Counted from the first letter of the stretch, positions 8,079 through 18,500 are shown. The stretch is DNA of 64,000 nt from Lysobacter sp. (GCA_019634715.1 JAHCAU010000019.1:36041-100040), one strand, 5' to 3'. The notes: generated from the sequence alone by a model not told the origin. A program made the numbers and translations.

Positions 8079-10127
8079 ATGCCCATGTCTTCGACTCACT
8101 TGCGTGTTCTTGTCCGCGGTTTGATGCGGCCCGCCCTGATCGGCCTCATCGCCGGCACGGCAACGCTCAGCGCCTGCACCGCCGATTCGTCCGACCTGCC
8201 AGCGCCCGTTGCGGCTCAGGCCGCGAAGTCGTCGCCGGTCGAATCGACCGAGCCGGTGCATCCGCGTCCGCAGCCCTGGGCTGGTCGCCCGGTCGCCGCC
8301 GCGCCGCCCAGCCCGCAGGCCGACCTGCAGGTGCTGGCCGCCGCGCTCGGCCCGCGCGTGATCAAGCCGCTGATGCCGGCCGCGGAGTTGCACGGCGTGG
8401 TCGAGGTCCGCCTGCATCCGGTCGAGGGCGTGGCCGCCGGCAGCGAACAGCTCATCACCTTCGGCGTGCCGTTCCCGCGCGGCTCGATCACCCAGGCCGG
8501 GCTGTCGAAAGTGCGCGTGCTCGATGCGCGCGGCCAGGAGATCCCGGCCTACGTCGAACAGCTCACGCCGTGGCGCCACATCCACAACGCCGCGCTCGAC
8601 AACACCTCGGTGCGCGTGGCGCGCATCCAGATCCGCCGCGCGCTCGGCGTGGTCCATCCGAACGCCGAGACCCTCCGCGTCGAATGGGGCTTCAGCGACC
8701 GCACCCAGTCGCGTCCGTCGCTGGAGAACCCGCGCAACGGCTGGCAGCCGGTGACCACGGGCAGCTTCATCGCCGGCGACGGCGTGTCCGAGCCACGCGT
8801 CTACGCGGTGCTGCCGTCGTCGGTGCTGAGCAAGGGTCTGCTGCGCCTCGGTCCGATGCGCCCGTTCCACCAGGACATCGCCGCCACCCGAGACGATCCC
8901 GCGGTGATGGACGCGACCGAGCACTATCCCGAGTACCGCGAGCAGATGTTCGCGTCGAAGAATTTCTTCTACGCCCACATCAACGAGGACGACCCGCGCG
9001 TCACCGCCGCCAACCAGACGCCGTACAAGGCCGCCGAAGGCGAACCCTGGCTGTACGACCGCGTGTCGGCGTTCTACGGCCTGTATTTCCGCAGCGGCTC
9101 GTTCAAGGCGCTGCGCGAATCGGTACGCGCCGGCGAGTACTACCGCGTCAATCTCCATCCCGAGGGCACCACGCCGAACAGCGCGGTCGGCACCTTCCGC
9201 CTCAAGAACCCCAATCCCTCCGGCTACATCGGCGCGAACGGCGCGATGTACAGCTATTCCGAAGGCCTCGCGTATTCGCACTGGATCACCGGCGACGACC
9301 TCGCGAAGGACGGCGCGCGGCTCGCCGCAAAGGCGCAGCAGGACGCCAACGACGAACCCGACCGCTGGTCCACCGGCAGCAGCTACACCGAGCGCCACGT
9401 CGGCATCAAGCTGTCGGGCCTGGTCGTGGGCTACGAACTGTTCGGCGACGTGCCGTACAAGGCCGGCGCGACGCAGACCTACCGCGAGCGCGTCGTCACG
9501 CTCACCACCAACCTGATCTGGCACCAGAACGGCGCCGGTGGCGCGCTGCCGGCGAACCGCGTCGACGGCGGCCTGTGGAAGTACGGCAGCCAGGAAGGCA
9601 ACGGCCCGAGCGGCAGTCTGCTGGTGAGCTTCTGGCAGACCCCGTTCGTGATCGATCCGATGGTGCGCGCCTACGTGCTCACCGACAGCGTCGAGATCGC
9701 GCACTTCATCCGCCGCACCGGCAACGCGCTGAAGTACGGCGCCAAGTCGTATTCGCCATCGCAGCGCACGGTGTACACGAACGTTCCGGAGAACCTGCGC
9801 CTGGTCGATTACGTCACCCTCGTCGACGGTGCGACCTATGCTGCCGACGGCGCCGGGCCGGAGCACACGCTGTCGGTCGGCGGTGCGATGGCCTGGGCGT
9901 ACTACTTCAGCCGCCTCACCGGACAGCCCGACGCGACCCTGGCCGATGCCGCGAACGAGCTGTACCGCACCTACGACTACGAGACCAACGAATGGACGCG
10001 CCCGTCCGGCCCGGCCAGCGGCCTCAGCGCGTACCGCAACTCGCCGTGGCGCCGCTACAACTGGACCTACAAGACCAGCGGCAGCCTGTCGTGGTGCCTG
10101 TCGGACGTGCGCTGGATCACCGACTGA
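8079..10127 (+). CDS. Large exported lipoprotein, possibly PcRGLX/YetA-like (RIFT barrel)
   Basis: The 682-aa product has a lipoprotein signal with lipobox TLSAC near residues 28-32, so it is probably anchored in the envelope. Residues about 110-190 read TFGVPFPRGSITQAGLSKV, then LDARGQEIPAYVEQLTPW, which resembles the N-terminal RIFT-barrel domain of the PcRGLX/YetA-like family of putative polysaccharide-degrading proteins. The later part is Tyr/Trp-rich (YIGANGAMYSYSEGLAYSHW, AMAWAYYFSRLTGQPD), like helical or toroid carbohydrate-active folds. The start at 8079 has AGAGGTGA about 9 bp upstream. It appears to be a single-gene unit. The RIFT-barrel assignment comes from motif memory and is tentative; no substrate can be named. 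Confidence 0.6.
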   Translation: MPMSSTHLRVLVRGLMRPALIGLIAGTATLSACTADSSDLPAPVAAQAAKSSPVESTEPVHPRPQPWAGRPVAAAPPSPQADLQVLAAALGPRVIKPLMPAAELHGVVEVRLHPVEGVAAGSEQLITFGVPFPRGSITQAGLSKVRVLDARGQEIPAYVEQLTPWRHIHNAALDNTSVRVARIQIRRALGVVHPNAETLRVEWGFSDRTQSRPSLENPRNGWQPVTTGSFIAGDGVSEPRVYAVLPSSVLSKGLLRLGPMRPFHQDIAATRDDPAVMDATEHYPEYREQMFASKNFFYAHINEDDPRVTAANQTPYKAAEGEPWLYDRVSAFYGLYFRSGSFKALRESVRAGEYYRVNLHPEGTTPNSAVGTFRLKNPNPSGYIGANGAMYSYSEGLAYSHWITGDDLAKDGARLAAKAQQDANDEPDRWSTGSSYTERHVGIKLSGLVVGYELFGDVPYKAGATQTYRERVVTLTTNLIWHQNGAGGALPANRVDGGLWKYGSQEGNGPSGSLLVSFWQTPFVIDPMVRAYVLTDSVEIAHFIRRTGNALKYGAKSYSPSQRTVYTNVPENLRLVDYVTLVDGATYAADGAGPEHTLSVGGAMAWAYYFSRLTGQPDATLADAANELYRTYDYETNEWTRPSGPASGLSAYRNSPWRRYNWTYKTSGSLSWCLSDVRWITD

Positions 10128-10181
10128 CGCGGTGAGCGAAACACGCGTCGACCCATCGACGGACGGCCGGCGTCGCGCCCG

Positions 10182-11255
10182 TCAGGGCGCGGCGTATCGC
10201 GGGTAGTCCGTATAGCCCTTCGCGTCCCAGGTATAGAAGGTGGCCTGGTCGGGTTCCGCGAGCGGCGCGCCATCGCGGATGCGTTCGGGCAGGTCGGGAT
10301 TGGCGATGAAGGGCTTGCCGAAGGCGACCGCGTCGAGCTTGCCCGCGGCGATCGCCGCCTCGGCTTCTGCCGCGTCGTAGCCCATGTTGCCGATCAGCAC
10401 GCCGTCGAAGCGCTCGCGCGCCGGCGTCATCACATCGCCGCTCTGCTGGCCTAGGAAGTCGCCGCGCATGACGTGCCAGTAGGCCAGGTCGAAGTCGTTG
10501 AGGCGCTTGCCGAGCCAGCGCACCAGGCCCACCGGGTCGCTGTCGCGCATGTCGTTGTAGCTGTTGAGCGGCGACACGCGCAGGCCCACGCGATGGCTGC
10601 CCCACACGCCGCACACGGTCTCCAGCACCTCCAGCAGCAGGCGCGCGCGATTCGCGATGTCGCCGCCGTAGGGGCCGCTGCGGCGGTTGCTGCCGTCGCG
10701 CAGGAATTCGTCGAGCAGGTAGCCGTTCGCGCCGTGCACTTCCACGCCGTCGAAACCCGCCGCCTTCGCGTTGCGCGCGGCGTGGGCGAAGCCTTCGACG
10801 ATGCCGGGCAGCTCCGCATCGTCGAGCGCGCGCGGCACCACGTAATCGACCTTGCCCTTCGGCGTGTACACCTGGTCGTTCTCGATGCGCAGCGCGCTCG
10901 GCGCGACGGGTTGCGCACCGTCGTTGAGGTCGGGATGACAGGCGCGCCCGCCATGCCAGAGCTGCAGCACGATGCGGCCGCCGGCCGCGTGCACGGCGCC
11001 GGTCGCGCGCTTCCAGCCGGCGACCTGCGCCTCGCTGTGGATGCCAGGCTCGCGCCAGAACGAAGACTGGTTGGGCATGGCCATCGTCGCCTCGGCGATG
11101 ATCAGGCCCGCGCTCGCCCGCTGGGCGTAGTACTCGGCGATCAGGGCGCCGGGAACATGGTCGTCTTCTGCCCGGCAGCGGGTGAGCGGCGCCATGAGGA
11201 TGCGGTTCGGCAGGAGCAGGTCGCCTGCCTGGAGCGGCGTGAACAAGGACGTCAT
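10182..11255 (-). CDS. Alkene reductase, Old Yellow Enzyme family
   Basis: A 357-aa flavoprotein of the NemA/OYE type: an FMN-dependent NAD(P)H enzyme reducing activated alkenes, nitro compounds or quinones. Signature: LFTPLQAGDLLLPNRILMAPLTR at the N-terminus (given here in two overlapping pieces, LFTPLQAGDLLLPNR and RILMAPLTR), LQLWHGGRACHP, FDGVEVHGANGYLLDEFL, then RSGPYGGDIANRARLLLEV and YGGxxxNR-type FMN contacts. The His-Asn pair that binds ligands in this family corresponds to HGAN. It is convergent with the lipoprotein gene; a 7-bp hairpin (10174-10191) overlaps its stop. In vivo substrate is unknown. Confidence 0.92.
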   Translation of the reverse strand: MTSLFTPLQAGDLLLPNRILMAPLTRCRAEDDHVPGALIAEYYAQRASAGLIIAEATMAMPNQSSFWREPGIHSEAQVAGWKRATGAVHAAGGRIVLQLWHGGRACHPDLNDGAQPVAPSALRIENDQVYTPKGKVDYVVPRALDDAELPGIVEGFAHAARNAKAAGFDGVEVHGANGYLLDEFLRDGSNRRSGPYGGDIANRARLLLEVLETVCGVWGSHRVGLRVSPLNSYNDMRDSDPVGLVRWLGKRLNDFDLAYWHVMRGDFLGQQSGDVMTPARERFDGVLIGNMGYDAAEAEAAIAAGKLDAVAFGKPFIANPDLPERIRDGAPLAEPDQATFYTWDAKGYTDYPRYAAP

Positions 11256-11359
11256 CGGGATGTTCCGTGGGGGAAGATTCCGAGTGTCTCAGGCAACGAT
11301 TCACGCAGCCATGCCTGATTGGCATCGTTCATGGAACGGACCTCTGCACCGCGTCGGAC

Positions 11360-11391
11360 AAAAAAATGCCGCCGGTCTCGCGACCGGCGGC
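11360..11391 (-). terminator. Intrinsic terminator for the tonB-like gene
   Basis: A perfect 10-bp GC-rich stem (GCCGCCGGTC / GACCGGCGGC, loop TCGC) is followed on the minus strand by A then seven T. It is the classical rho-independent shape and lies about 100 bp after the stop of the minus-strand tonB-like gene. Confidence 0.85.
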
Positions 11392-11487
11392 GAACGCGTC
11401 GAGGGGACTCACACTTCGTCACGCACGCGCAGGTCACACACGCAGGTCACACACAGGAGCGGGGATCGCGGCCGTCGCGGAAGGACG

Positions 11488-12180
11488 TCAACCGCGGGTC
11501 AGGGTGAAACTCACCGGGACGATGCCGTAGACCTGGATCGCCTGGCCGTCCCGGATCGCCGGCTTGAACTTCCACTTGCGCAGCACCTGGCGCCGTGCCG
11601 CATCGTCGAGCTTGCGGTGGCCGCTGCTGCGTTCGATCTCCACCGACAGCGGCGAGCCGTCCACGTCCACCAGCACCCGCAGCGTCACCGTGCCTTCCAG
11701 CGCCCGCGCCAGCGCCTCGGGCGGATAGGACGGCGCCGGTGCCGATGCATATTGCAGCTGGGTGCTGATCTGCGGGCCGACGTGAGGCGGGCCAACGGGG
11801 CCGATGTCGGGCAGCGGATCAGCCGGCGGTACGTATTCGGTACCGCCATCGACCACGGGTGCTTCTGTCTGCGCGATCGTCTGCGTCTGCGGTGGGATGC
11901 GGATCGGTTGAGTGGTCTGCGTCGGGCGGGGTTTCGCAGGTTCCACGGGAACCGGATCGGGCAGTGGAGGCTTGGGCTTCGCTGGTTCGATGTAGATCAA
12001 TCGCGTGGGCGTCTCGATCACCTCCGCCAGCATCGGCGCCGACACCGGCACCAGCAGCAACATCAGCGCGGTCGCGTTGAGGGTGATCGCACCGGCGATG
12101 CCCAGCACGCGCGCGGGCTGGATGCGGGCGATGGCGTCGTGCAGTCCATGCGCAGTCGAGTGGCGTTGGGTCAGGACCAT
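11488..12180 (-). CDS. Energy transducer TonB-like protein
   Basis: A 230-aa TonB-family protein that would span the periplasm and pass proton-motive energy to TonB-dependent receptors. It has one N-terminal membrane segment (LGIAGAITLNATALMLLLV, residues 26-44), a Pro-rich linker (residues 65-150, KPKPPLPDPVPVEPAKPRP) and a C-terminal TonB_C domain (EGTVTLRVLVDVDGSPLSVE, then RKWKFKPAIRDG). The ATG at 12180 follows ACGGAGGTG. No exbB or exbD is adjacent; a TonB-dependent receptor is in this window at 46.3 kb but nothing links the two. Confidence 0.87.
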   Translation of the reverse strand: MVLTQRHSTAHGLHDAIARIQPARVLGIAGAITLNATALMLLLVPVSAPMLAEVIETPTRLIYIEPAKPKPPLPDPVPVEPAKPRPTQTTQPIRIPPQTQTIAQTEAPVVDGGTEYVPPADPLPDIGPVGPPHVGPQISTQLQYASAPAPSYPPEALARALEGTVTLRVLVDVDGSPLSVEIERSSGHRKLDDAARRQVLRKWKFKPAIRDGQAIQVYGIVPVSFTLTRG

Positions 12181-12307
12181 GGGGCACCTCCGTCGGTTGG
12201 GACAGCGATGCAAACGTGGTCCCGCGATGCGCGGGGTTGGCTTCGGTGAAAAATTTTCCTTGCCGATCGATGTCCGCTTCACGCCTCGAATGACGATGCC
12301 CCGAACG

Positions 12308-12335
12308 ACGACACCCGCCTTTCGGCGGGTGTCGT
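12308..12335 (-). terminator. Hairpin after the SIMPL gene
   Basis: A perfect 12-bp stem (ACGACACCCGCC / GGCGGGTGTCGT, loop TTTC) lies just past the stop of the minus-strand SIMPL gene and upstream of the tonB-like gene. The following minus-strand bases are only slightly T-rich. Confidence 0.65.
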
Positions 12336-12358
12336 GGGTGCTGCATGGCGTTGGCGGC

Positions 12359-13117
12359 TTACTTGCCGAGTTCGAACACCACGTTGACCGTGGCCGAGAG
12401 CGAGGTCTCGCCCGGCGACACCGGGCTGTCCATCGCTTCGCCCATCGCCATCTTCATCATCGGCATCGGACGCGGCGGCTGGAAGTCGGCGCCATCGCTG
12501 ATGCTGATGATGCGGCGCACGCGCAGGCCGAGCGTCCTGGCGTACATGTCGGCGCGGTCCTGCGCCTTCTTCAGCGCGTTGCGGCGGGCCTCGTCGTAGG
12601 CCGACTCGGGCTGGTCGATCTCGAAGTTCGGGCCGTTGACCTGGTTGGCGCCGCTGGCGACCAGCGCGTCGAGCACCTTGCCGAGCTTGCCGATGTCGCG
12701 GACCTTGAGGTTCACGGTGTTGCTGGCCTGGTAGCCGGTGATGGTCGGCGGCTGGTTCTCTGCATAGCGGTACTGCGGCTGGATGCTGATGCCGCTGGTC
12801 TGGATGTCGCGTTCGGCGATCCCGGCGGCTTTCACCGCGGCCATGACCTTGTTCATCTGCTCGGCGTTCGCGCGCAGCGCGGAGTTGGCGTCGGCGGACT
12901 GGGTGACGACGCCGGTGGAGAGGGTGGCGATGTCCGGCACGCGGCTGGCGGTGGCGTCGGCGCTGACCGAGAGCAGGGTGCCGTCGGTGGTGACGCTGGG
13001 GGTCTGTGCGGAGGCGGTCATGGCGGGGCCCGTGGCGAGAAGTCCGGTGAAGGCGGCGGCAAGCGCGAAGGCGAATGCGCGGGGAAGGGCGCGGGGGAAG
13101 GCGGGACGACGAACCAT
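12359..13117 (-). CDS. SIMPL domain-containing periplasmic protein
   Basis: A 252-aa exported protein with a signal peptide ending near TASAQ (about residue 36) and one SIMPL (DUF541) domain. Visible family features: TLLSVSADATASRVPDIATL, the GVVTQSADANSALRANAEQM helix, DIQTSGISIQPQYRY, then ARRNALKKAQDRADMYARTL and ISDGADFQPP. Members are periplasmic or outer-membrane oligomers with poorly defined roles, some linked to oxidative stress. The ATG at 13117 follows AAGGAGA; the longer in-frame reading adds 64 residues without a signal peptide. It is divergent from maf. Confidence 0.88.
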   Translation of the reverse strand: MVRRPAFPRALPRAFAFALAAAFTGLLATGPAMTASAQTPSVTTDGTLLSVSADATASRVPDIATLSTGVVTQSADANSALRANAEQMNKVMAAVKAAGIAERDIQTSGISIQPQYRYAENQPPTITGYQASNTVNLKVRDIGKLGKVLDALVASGANQVNGPNFEIDQPESAYDEARRNALKKAQDRADMYARTLGLRVRRIISISDGADFQPPRPMPMMKMAMGEAMDSPVSPGETSLSATVNVVFELGK

Positions 13118-13211
13118 CGTGATCTCCTTGTGGGTGGGCCGGCGGGTGAACGTCCTGTGAGCCTGGTCGGGGTTCCTTGCCGACGGCTGCGGGCTGCGGC
13201 GCTGCGCAGGG

Positions 13212-13217
13212 TATCCT
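13212..13217 (+). promoter_or_regulatory. Candidate -10 for leaderless maf
   Basis: TATCCT ends six bases before the maf ATG at 13224, which predicts a transcript starting at the start codon. There is no Shine-Dalgarno between them. Compare the identical geometry before rlmH and trhO. Confidence 0.35.
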
Positions 13218-13223
13218 ACCCCG

Positions 13224-13835
13224 ATGCTGCATCTGGCCTCGAAATCACCCCGCCGTCGCGAACTGTTAAGGATGCTCGGACTCGACTTCGGCATCCTCGA
13301 CCTCGACATTCCCGAACACCCCGCCTCCGGCGAACCGCCGGAGGACTACGTGCGCCGCGTCGCGCGCGAGAAGGCCGGCGCCGGCCTGCTGAAGGTCGTG
13401 GGTCAGCCCGGCGCGGTGGTCCTGGGGGCGGACACCGAGGTGATCCTCGACGAGCGCATCTACGGCAAGCCGGCCGATGCCGCCGATGCCGCGAACATGC
13501 TGCGCAGCCTGTCGGGGCGTACGCACCGGGTGGTGTCCGCGCTGTCGTTGGTGTCGGCGGGGCGCGAACTGCACGCGGTGTCCGAATCCGAGGTGACCTT
13601 CGCCACGCTGTCCAATGCCGATATCGCCGCCTACCTCGCCACCGGCGAATGGGACGGCAAGGCCGGCGCCTATGCCATCCAGGGCATAGCCCAGGCTTTC
13701 ATCACGCATCTGTCCGGCAGTCATTCCGGGGTGATGGGGCTGCCGCTGTGCGAGACCGCGCGGCTGCTGCGCGAATTCGGGCTGGTTTTCGGGTGTTTTC
13801 CCGCGGCCGCGACGCAGGCGGAGGCCGTGCGATGA
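13224..13835 (+). CDS. maf: Maf family nucleoside triphosphate pyrophosphatase
   Basis: Maf hydrolyses non-canonical or modified nucleoside triphosphates to the monophosphate plus pyrophosphate, a house-cleaning role also linked to septum formation. The 203-aa protein begins with the family motif LASKSPRRRELL (substrate-binding SxSPRR), has the catalytic GADTEVILD segment and ends the active region with KAGAYAIQGIAQAFI, close to the dTTP/UTP-type (YhdE) subfamily. Its TGA overlaps the rng ATG (ATGA), the typical maf-rng coupling. Confidence 0.94.
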   Translation: MLHLASKSPRRRELLRMLGLDFGILDLDIPEHPASGEPPEDYVRRVAREKAGAGLLKVVGQPGAVVLGADTEVILDERIYGKPADAADAANMLRSLSGRTHRVVSALSLVSAGRELHAVSESEVTFATLSNADIAAYLATGEWDGKAGAYAIQGIAQAFITHLSGSHSGVMGLPLCETARLLREFGLVFGCFPAAATQAEAVR

Positions 13836-15409
13836 CCGAGGAGATCCTGGTCAACGTCACCCCGCGCGAGACCCGCGTCGCCGTGGTCGAGAACGGCATG
13901 CTGCAGGAACTGCACATCGAGCGCGGCTGGCGCCGGGGCGTGGTCGGCAACATCTACAAGGGCAAGGTGCAGCGGGTGATGCCCGGGATGCAGGCGGCCT
14001 TCGTCGAGATCGGCCTGGACCGCGCCGCGTTCCTGCACGCCAACGACATCTTCCGCTCGGCCATCGCGCCGGCCATCGACACTGCCCTGGCATCCACCGA
14101 ACCGGCGCTCGATCCGGATGGCGCCGCGGCCAAGGCGCAGGCCGCCGCGCCTCCGCCGGGCGGCAACGGCAACGGCCACGCACCGGTGCCGCCGATCAGC
14201 GAACTGCTGCGCGAAGGACAGGACATCGTGGTCCAGGTGGTCAAGGATCCGATCGGCAGCAAGGGCGCGCGGCTGACCACGCAGATCAGCATTCCGTCGC
14301 GCTACCTGGTGCTGCTGCCGCAGTCGAAGGTCATCGGCGTGTCGTCACGCATCGAGGACGAGGCCGAGCGCCAGCGCCTCAAGGCGCTGGTGGGCGGGCA
14401 GGCCACGGCCGACGCGTCGGCGGGCCAGCCGCAGCACGGCTACATCGTGCGCACCAATGCCGAGGGCCAGCCGGCCGAAGCGCTTGCCGAGGACATCGCC
14501 TACCTCGGCCGCGCGCTGGCGCTCATCGAGGCGAACGTGCGCACCGCCCGCGTCGGCCAGTGCGTGTACGAGGACCTGACCCTGCCGATGCGTGCCGTGC
14601 GCGACCTGATCCGCCGCGACGTGGAGAAGGTGAAGGTGGATTCGCGCGAGACCTGCGACCGCCTGCGCACCTTCGCCGCGCAGTACATGCCCGGCCTGGC
14701 CGAGAAGATCGAGCACTACAGCGGCGCGCGCCCGGTGTTCGACCTCTACGGCGTCGAGGACGAGATCCAGCGTGCGCTGGAAAAGGAAGTGCCGCTGAAG
14801 TCCGGCGGTTACCTGGTCATCGACCAGACCGAGGCGATGACCACGATCGACGTGAACACTGGCTCGTTCCTGGGCCAGCGCAACCTCGAAGAGACCGTCT
14901 ACCGCACCAACCTGGAAGCGGCGCAGGCGGTGGCGCGGCAACTGCGGCTGCGCAACCTCGGCGGCATCATCATCATCGACTTCATCGACATGATCGATCC
15001 CGAGCACCGCCGCCAGGTGCTGCGCACGCTGGAAAAGTCGCTGGCGCGCGACCACGCCAAGACCACGGTCTACGATTTCTCGCCGCTGGGCCTGGTCGAG
15101 ATGACCCGCAAGCGCACGGTCGAGAGCCTGCAGCGCCAGCTCAGCGAGCCCTGCCACGAATGCGGCGGACGCGGCACGCTCAAGACCGCCGAGACCGTGA
15201 CCTACGAGATCTTCCGCGAGATCACCCGGGCCGTGCGCCAGTTCGAGGCCGCGCGCCTGCTGGTGATCGCATCGCCGAAGGTGGTCGCGCGCATCACCGA
15301 CGAGGAGTCCGCCGCCGTCGCCGAACTGGAGGAATTCCTGGGCAAGACCATCCGCTTCCAGGCGGACGAGCAGTACACCCAGGAGCAGTTCGATGTCGTG
15401 CTTTTGTAG
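13832..15409 (+). CDS. rng: Ribonuclease G
   Basis: RNase G is the endoribonuclease paralogous to RNase E that trims the 5' end of 16S rRNA and some mRNAs. The 525-aa product starts MTEEILVNVTPRETRVAVVE, followed by an S1 domain (GNIYKGKVQRVMPGMQAAFV). Within that domain is an Ala/Pro/Gly-rich insertion (about residues 85-115). The catalytic core follows (TIDVNTGSFLGQRNLEETV, IIIIDFIDM with the acidic metal ligands) and the zinc-link (CHECGGRG). It lacks an RNase E scaffold tail, which separates it from rne. Start is fixed by overlap with maf. Confidence 0.95.
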   Translation: MTEEILVNVTPRETRVAVVENGMLQELHIERGWRRGVVGNIYKGKVQRVMPGMQAAFVEIGLDRAAFLHANDIFRSAIAPAIDTALASTEPALDPDGAAAKAQAAAPPPGGNGNGHAPVPPISELLREGQDIVVQVVKDPIGSKGARLTTQISIPSRYLVLLPQSKVIGVSSRIEDEAERQRLKALVGGQATADASAGQPQHGYIVRTNAEGQPAEALAEDIAYLGRALALIEANVRTARVGQCVYEDLTLPMRAVRDLIRRDVEKVKVDSRETCDRLRTFAAQYMPGLAEKIEHYSGARPVFDLYGVEDEIQRALEKEVPLKSGGYLVIDQTEAMTTIDVNTGSFLGQRNLEETVYRTNLEAAQAVARQLRLRNLGGIIIIDFIDMIDPEHRRQVLRTLEKSLARDHAKTTVYDFSPLGLVEMTRKRTVESLQRQLSEPCHECGGRGTLKTAETVTYEIFREITRAVRQFEAARLLVIASPKVVARITDEESAAVAELEEFLGKTIRFQADEQYTQEQFDVVLL

Positions 15410-15411
15410 GG

Positions 15412-15513
15412 CCGGGAATCGGGAATGGGGAATGGGGAATCGGCAAGGCCCAGCGCTTTCCGGTCGCTGTGACGTGCTTGTGCGATTCCCGATTCCCCAT
15501 TCCCGATTCCCGG
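15412..15513. repeat. 31-bp inverted repeat between rng and yhdP
   Basis: The arms at 15412-15442 and 15483-15513 are reverse complements with one mismatch in 31. Each consists of GGGAATC/GGGAATG iterations, and they are separated by a 40-bp loop. GGGAATCGGGAAT-type repeats are common intergenic elements in this family. The structure could form a long hairpin between rng and yhdP and limit read-through. Confidence 0.85.
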
Positions 15514-15523
15514 CGAAGCCCGG

Positions 15524-18500
15524 ATGGCAGCGCTAGTGCACGGCCCCTGGCGTCGCCGCCTGCGTCTGGCGCGTCGTGGCCTGTGGTACGTCACCGCGGT
15601 CGCGCTGGTGATGCTCGCGCTGGTGGCGGGCATCGTCAGCCAGGTGCTGCCGCTGGCCGAGCGCCACCCCGAGCGCATCGCCGAGTGGCTGAGCGCGCGT
15701 GCCGGGCGCCCGGTGCGTTTCGATGCCGTGGAAACGGCCTGGACCCGGCGCGGACCGCTGCTGCGGCTGGACGGCCTGCGCGTGGGCGCGGGCAAGGATG
15801 CGGTGTCGATCGGTGCCGCGGAGATCCTGGTCTCGCAGTACGCCGGATTGCTGCCCGGCCGTTCCTTCACCGAATTGCGGGTGCGCAATCTCGCGCTGAC
15901 CCTTGAGCGCGCCGATGACGGCCGCTGGCAGGTGCGTGGCCTGCCCGGCCAGGCGCAGGCCGAGGATCCGCTGAGCGCGCTGGAAGGCCTGGGCGAACTG
16001 CAGGTCATCCACGCGCGGCTCGGCATTTCGGCGCCATCGCTGGGCATCGAGACCACGCTGCCCGAGGTCGACGTGCGCCTGCAGGTGAACGGCAACCGCG
16101 TGCGCGCCGGGCTGCGGGCGTGGCGCCAGCCGGGCGTGGCACCGCTCGATGCCGTGCTGGATTTCGATCGCGACGAGGGCGATGGCCGTCTGTACGCCGC
16201 AGCCAAGCGCACCGACCTGTCGGTGTGGTCGTCCCTGCTGCACGTCGGCGGGGTGACCATCGATGCCGGGAAGGGCAGTGCCGAGGCCTGGGCGACGCTG
16301 CGGCATCGTCAGGTGACCGCGGTCGCCGTGCGGGGCGATTTGCGCGACGTGCGCCTGCGCGGCAGCGCGACGGGCAACGGACGCGATGCGCCGGCGGCGA
16401 GCTTCGCGCGCCTGCAGGCACTGGCGCACTGGCGCACCGGTGCCGATGGCTGGCGGCTCGAAGCCTCCGACCTGCGCGTGCATGCCGGGCAGGCCGACCC
16501 GCCGCAGGTGCTCGATGGCCTGATCCTCGCCGGGGGCGCGCGCTACGGCCTGCGCGCCGAGCGCATCGACGCCGGGCCGCTGTTCGCGGTGGTCGCGCTG
16601 AGCGACCGGCTCGAACCCGGCCTGCGTCGCTGGCTGCTCGCCGCGAAGCCGGGCGCGGTGCTCGAAGGCGTGCGCGTGGGCGGCCTGCGCGGGGGCGCGA
16701 TGCGCGCCGAGGCGACCATCCGCGACCTGCATTTCGCCAGCGTCGGCGACACGCCGGGGCTGGAAGGTTTCAGCGCCCGCCTGCTGGGCGACGCCAATGG
16801 CTACACGCTCGGCTTCGATCCGTCGACACCGATGCGCTTCCTGTGGCCGACCGGTTTCGGCGCGCCGCATGCGATACGCCTGTCCGGCGATGCCGCGGTC
16901 TGGCGCGACGAGGTGTCGGGTTGGCGCGCGGCGACGCCGGCGCTGCGCATCGCCGGCACGGGCTACGGCGCCGACGTGCGCGGCGGCCTGTGGTTCCAGG
17001 GCGACGGTACGCGCCCGGTGATCGACATCGCCGCCGACATCGACGATGCGCACATCCCGGTCGCGAAGCGGTTCTGGCCCAAGCACGTCATGGCACCGGA
17101 GGTGGTGCGCTGGCTGGACACCGCGCTCGTCGACGGCGTGGTCGCCGGCGGACGTGCGGTGGTCAGCGGCGACCTCGACCACTGGCCGTTCAAGCGGCAG
17201 GACGGCAAGCCCGCGCAGGGTGTGTTCGATGCGCGCGCCACGCTGCGCGGCGCGGTGATCCACTTCCAGCCGGACTGGCCGCAGGCCACGCGGATGGACG
17301 CCGATGTCGCATTCATCGGCAACGGCTTCACCGTCGGCGGCAAGGCGATGCTGGCCGAGGTCGGCATCCGCGATTTCAGCGCGGGCATCGCTGACTACGG
17401 CGACAGCCAGCTCGACATCGACGCCCGCGCCGACGCCGATGCCGCGCGCTTCCTCGACCTGCTCAGGCGCAGCCCTCTGCAACGGGAGCATGGCGCGACG
17501 CTGGCCTCGCTGACGGCCAGCGGCCCTGCCTCGACGCGCTTCTCGCTGCGCCAGCCGCTCAAGCAGCACGGGGCGAAAGGCCGCATCGAGGGCGAGATCG
17601 AACTGCGCGGCGTGCGCCTGGCCGAGTCCGAATGGAAGCTCGCCTTCTCCGGCGTGCAGGGCAAGGGCCGATACGACCAGGATGGTTTCGGCGCCGAAGG
17701 CCTGCTCGCGCAGTACGACCGTCATGAGGGCCGCCTGTCGCTGCGTGCCGGGCCGGGTCATGTCCGCGACCGCCGACAGGGCTTCGAGGCCGAACTCGAA
17801 GCGGCGATGACCACCGACGACCTGCTCGGACGCAGCGCCGACCTCGCCTGGCTCAAGCCGCACGTCGCCGGCCGTTCGCGCTGGGTCGCCGCGATCGCGA
17901 TCCCGGCCGCGGCGCTGCCGTCGGCGCCGGCCGCGAAGAAGGCCGGGGTCGCCGCCGTACGCGTGCCGCCGGGCGAGGCCGCGCGCCAGATCACCCGGCT
18001 GCAGTTGCGCTCCGACCTGGTCGGCACCACGCTGGCGCTGCCGGCGCCGATGGACAAGGCCGCAGGCACGGCGCTGCCCAGCACCATCGACATCGCGCTG
18101 CCGGTGGACAAGGGCGACATCGCCATCGCGCTCGGACAGCGCATCGCCCTGCGCGCGCGGCAGACGCAGGGGCAACTGGGCATCCGCGCCGCGTTCGGCA
18201 CCGACCAGATCGTCGAAGCGCCGCCGGCATCGGGTCTGGTGCTCGGCGGGCGCGCGCCGACGCTCGATGCGCTCGGCTGGGTCGCGCTCCTGCGCGGCGG
18301 CAGCGGCGACGCGCTGCCCCTGCGCCGGGTCGATGTCGTCGTGGATCGCCTGCACCTGCTCGGCGGCCAGTTCCCCGATACCCGCCTGCAGCTCTCGCCG
18401 GCCGGTCCGGTGCTCAATGCGCTGCTCGACGGTCCCGCGCTGGCCGGTGGGCTGCAGGTGCCCGAAGGCGAGGGCGGAACGATCTCGGGCCGCTTGCAGC

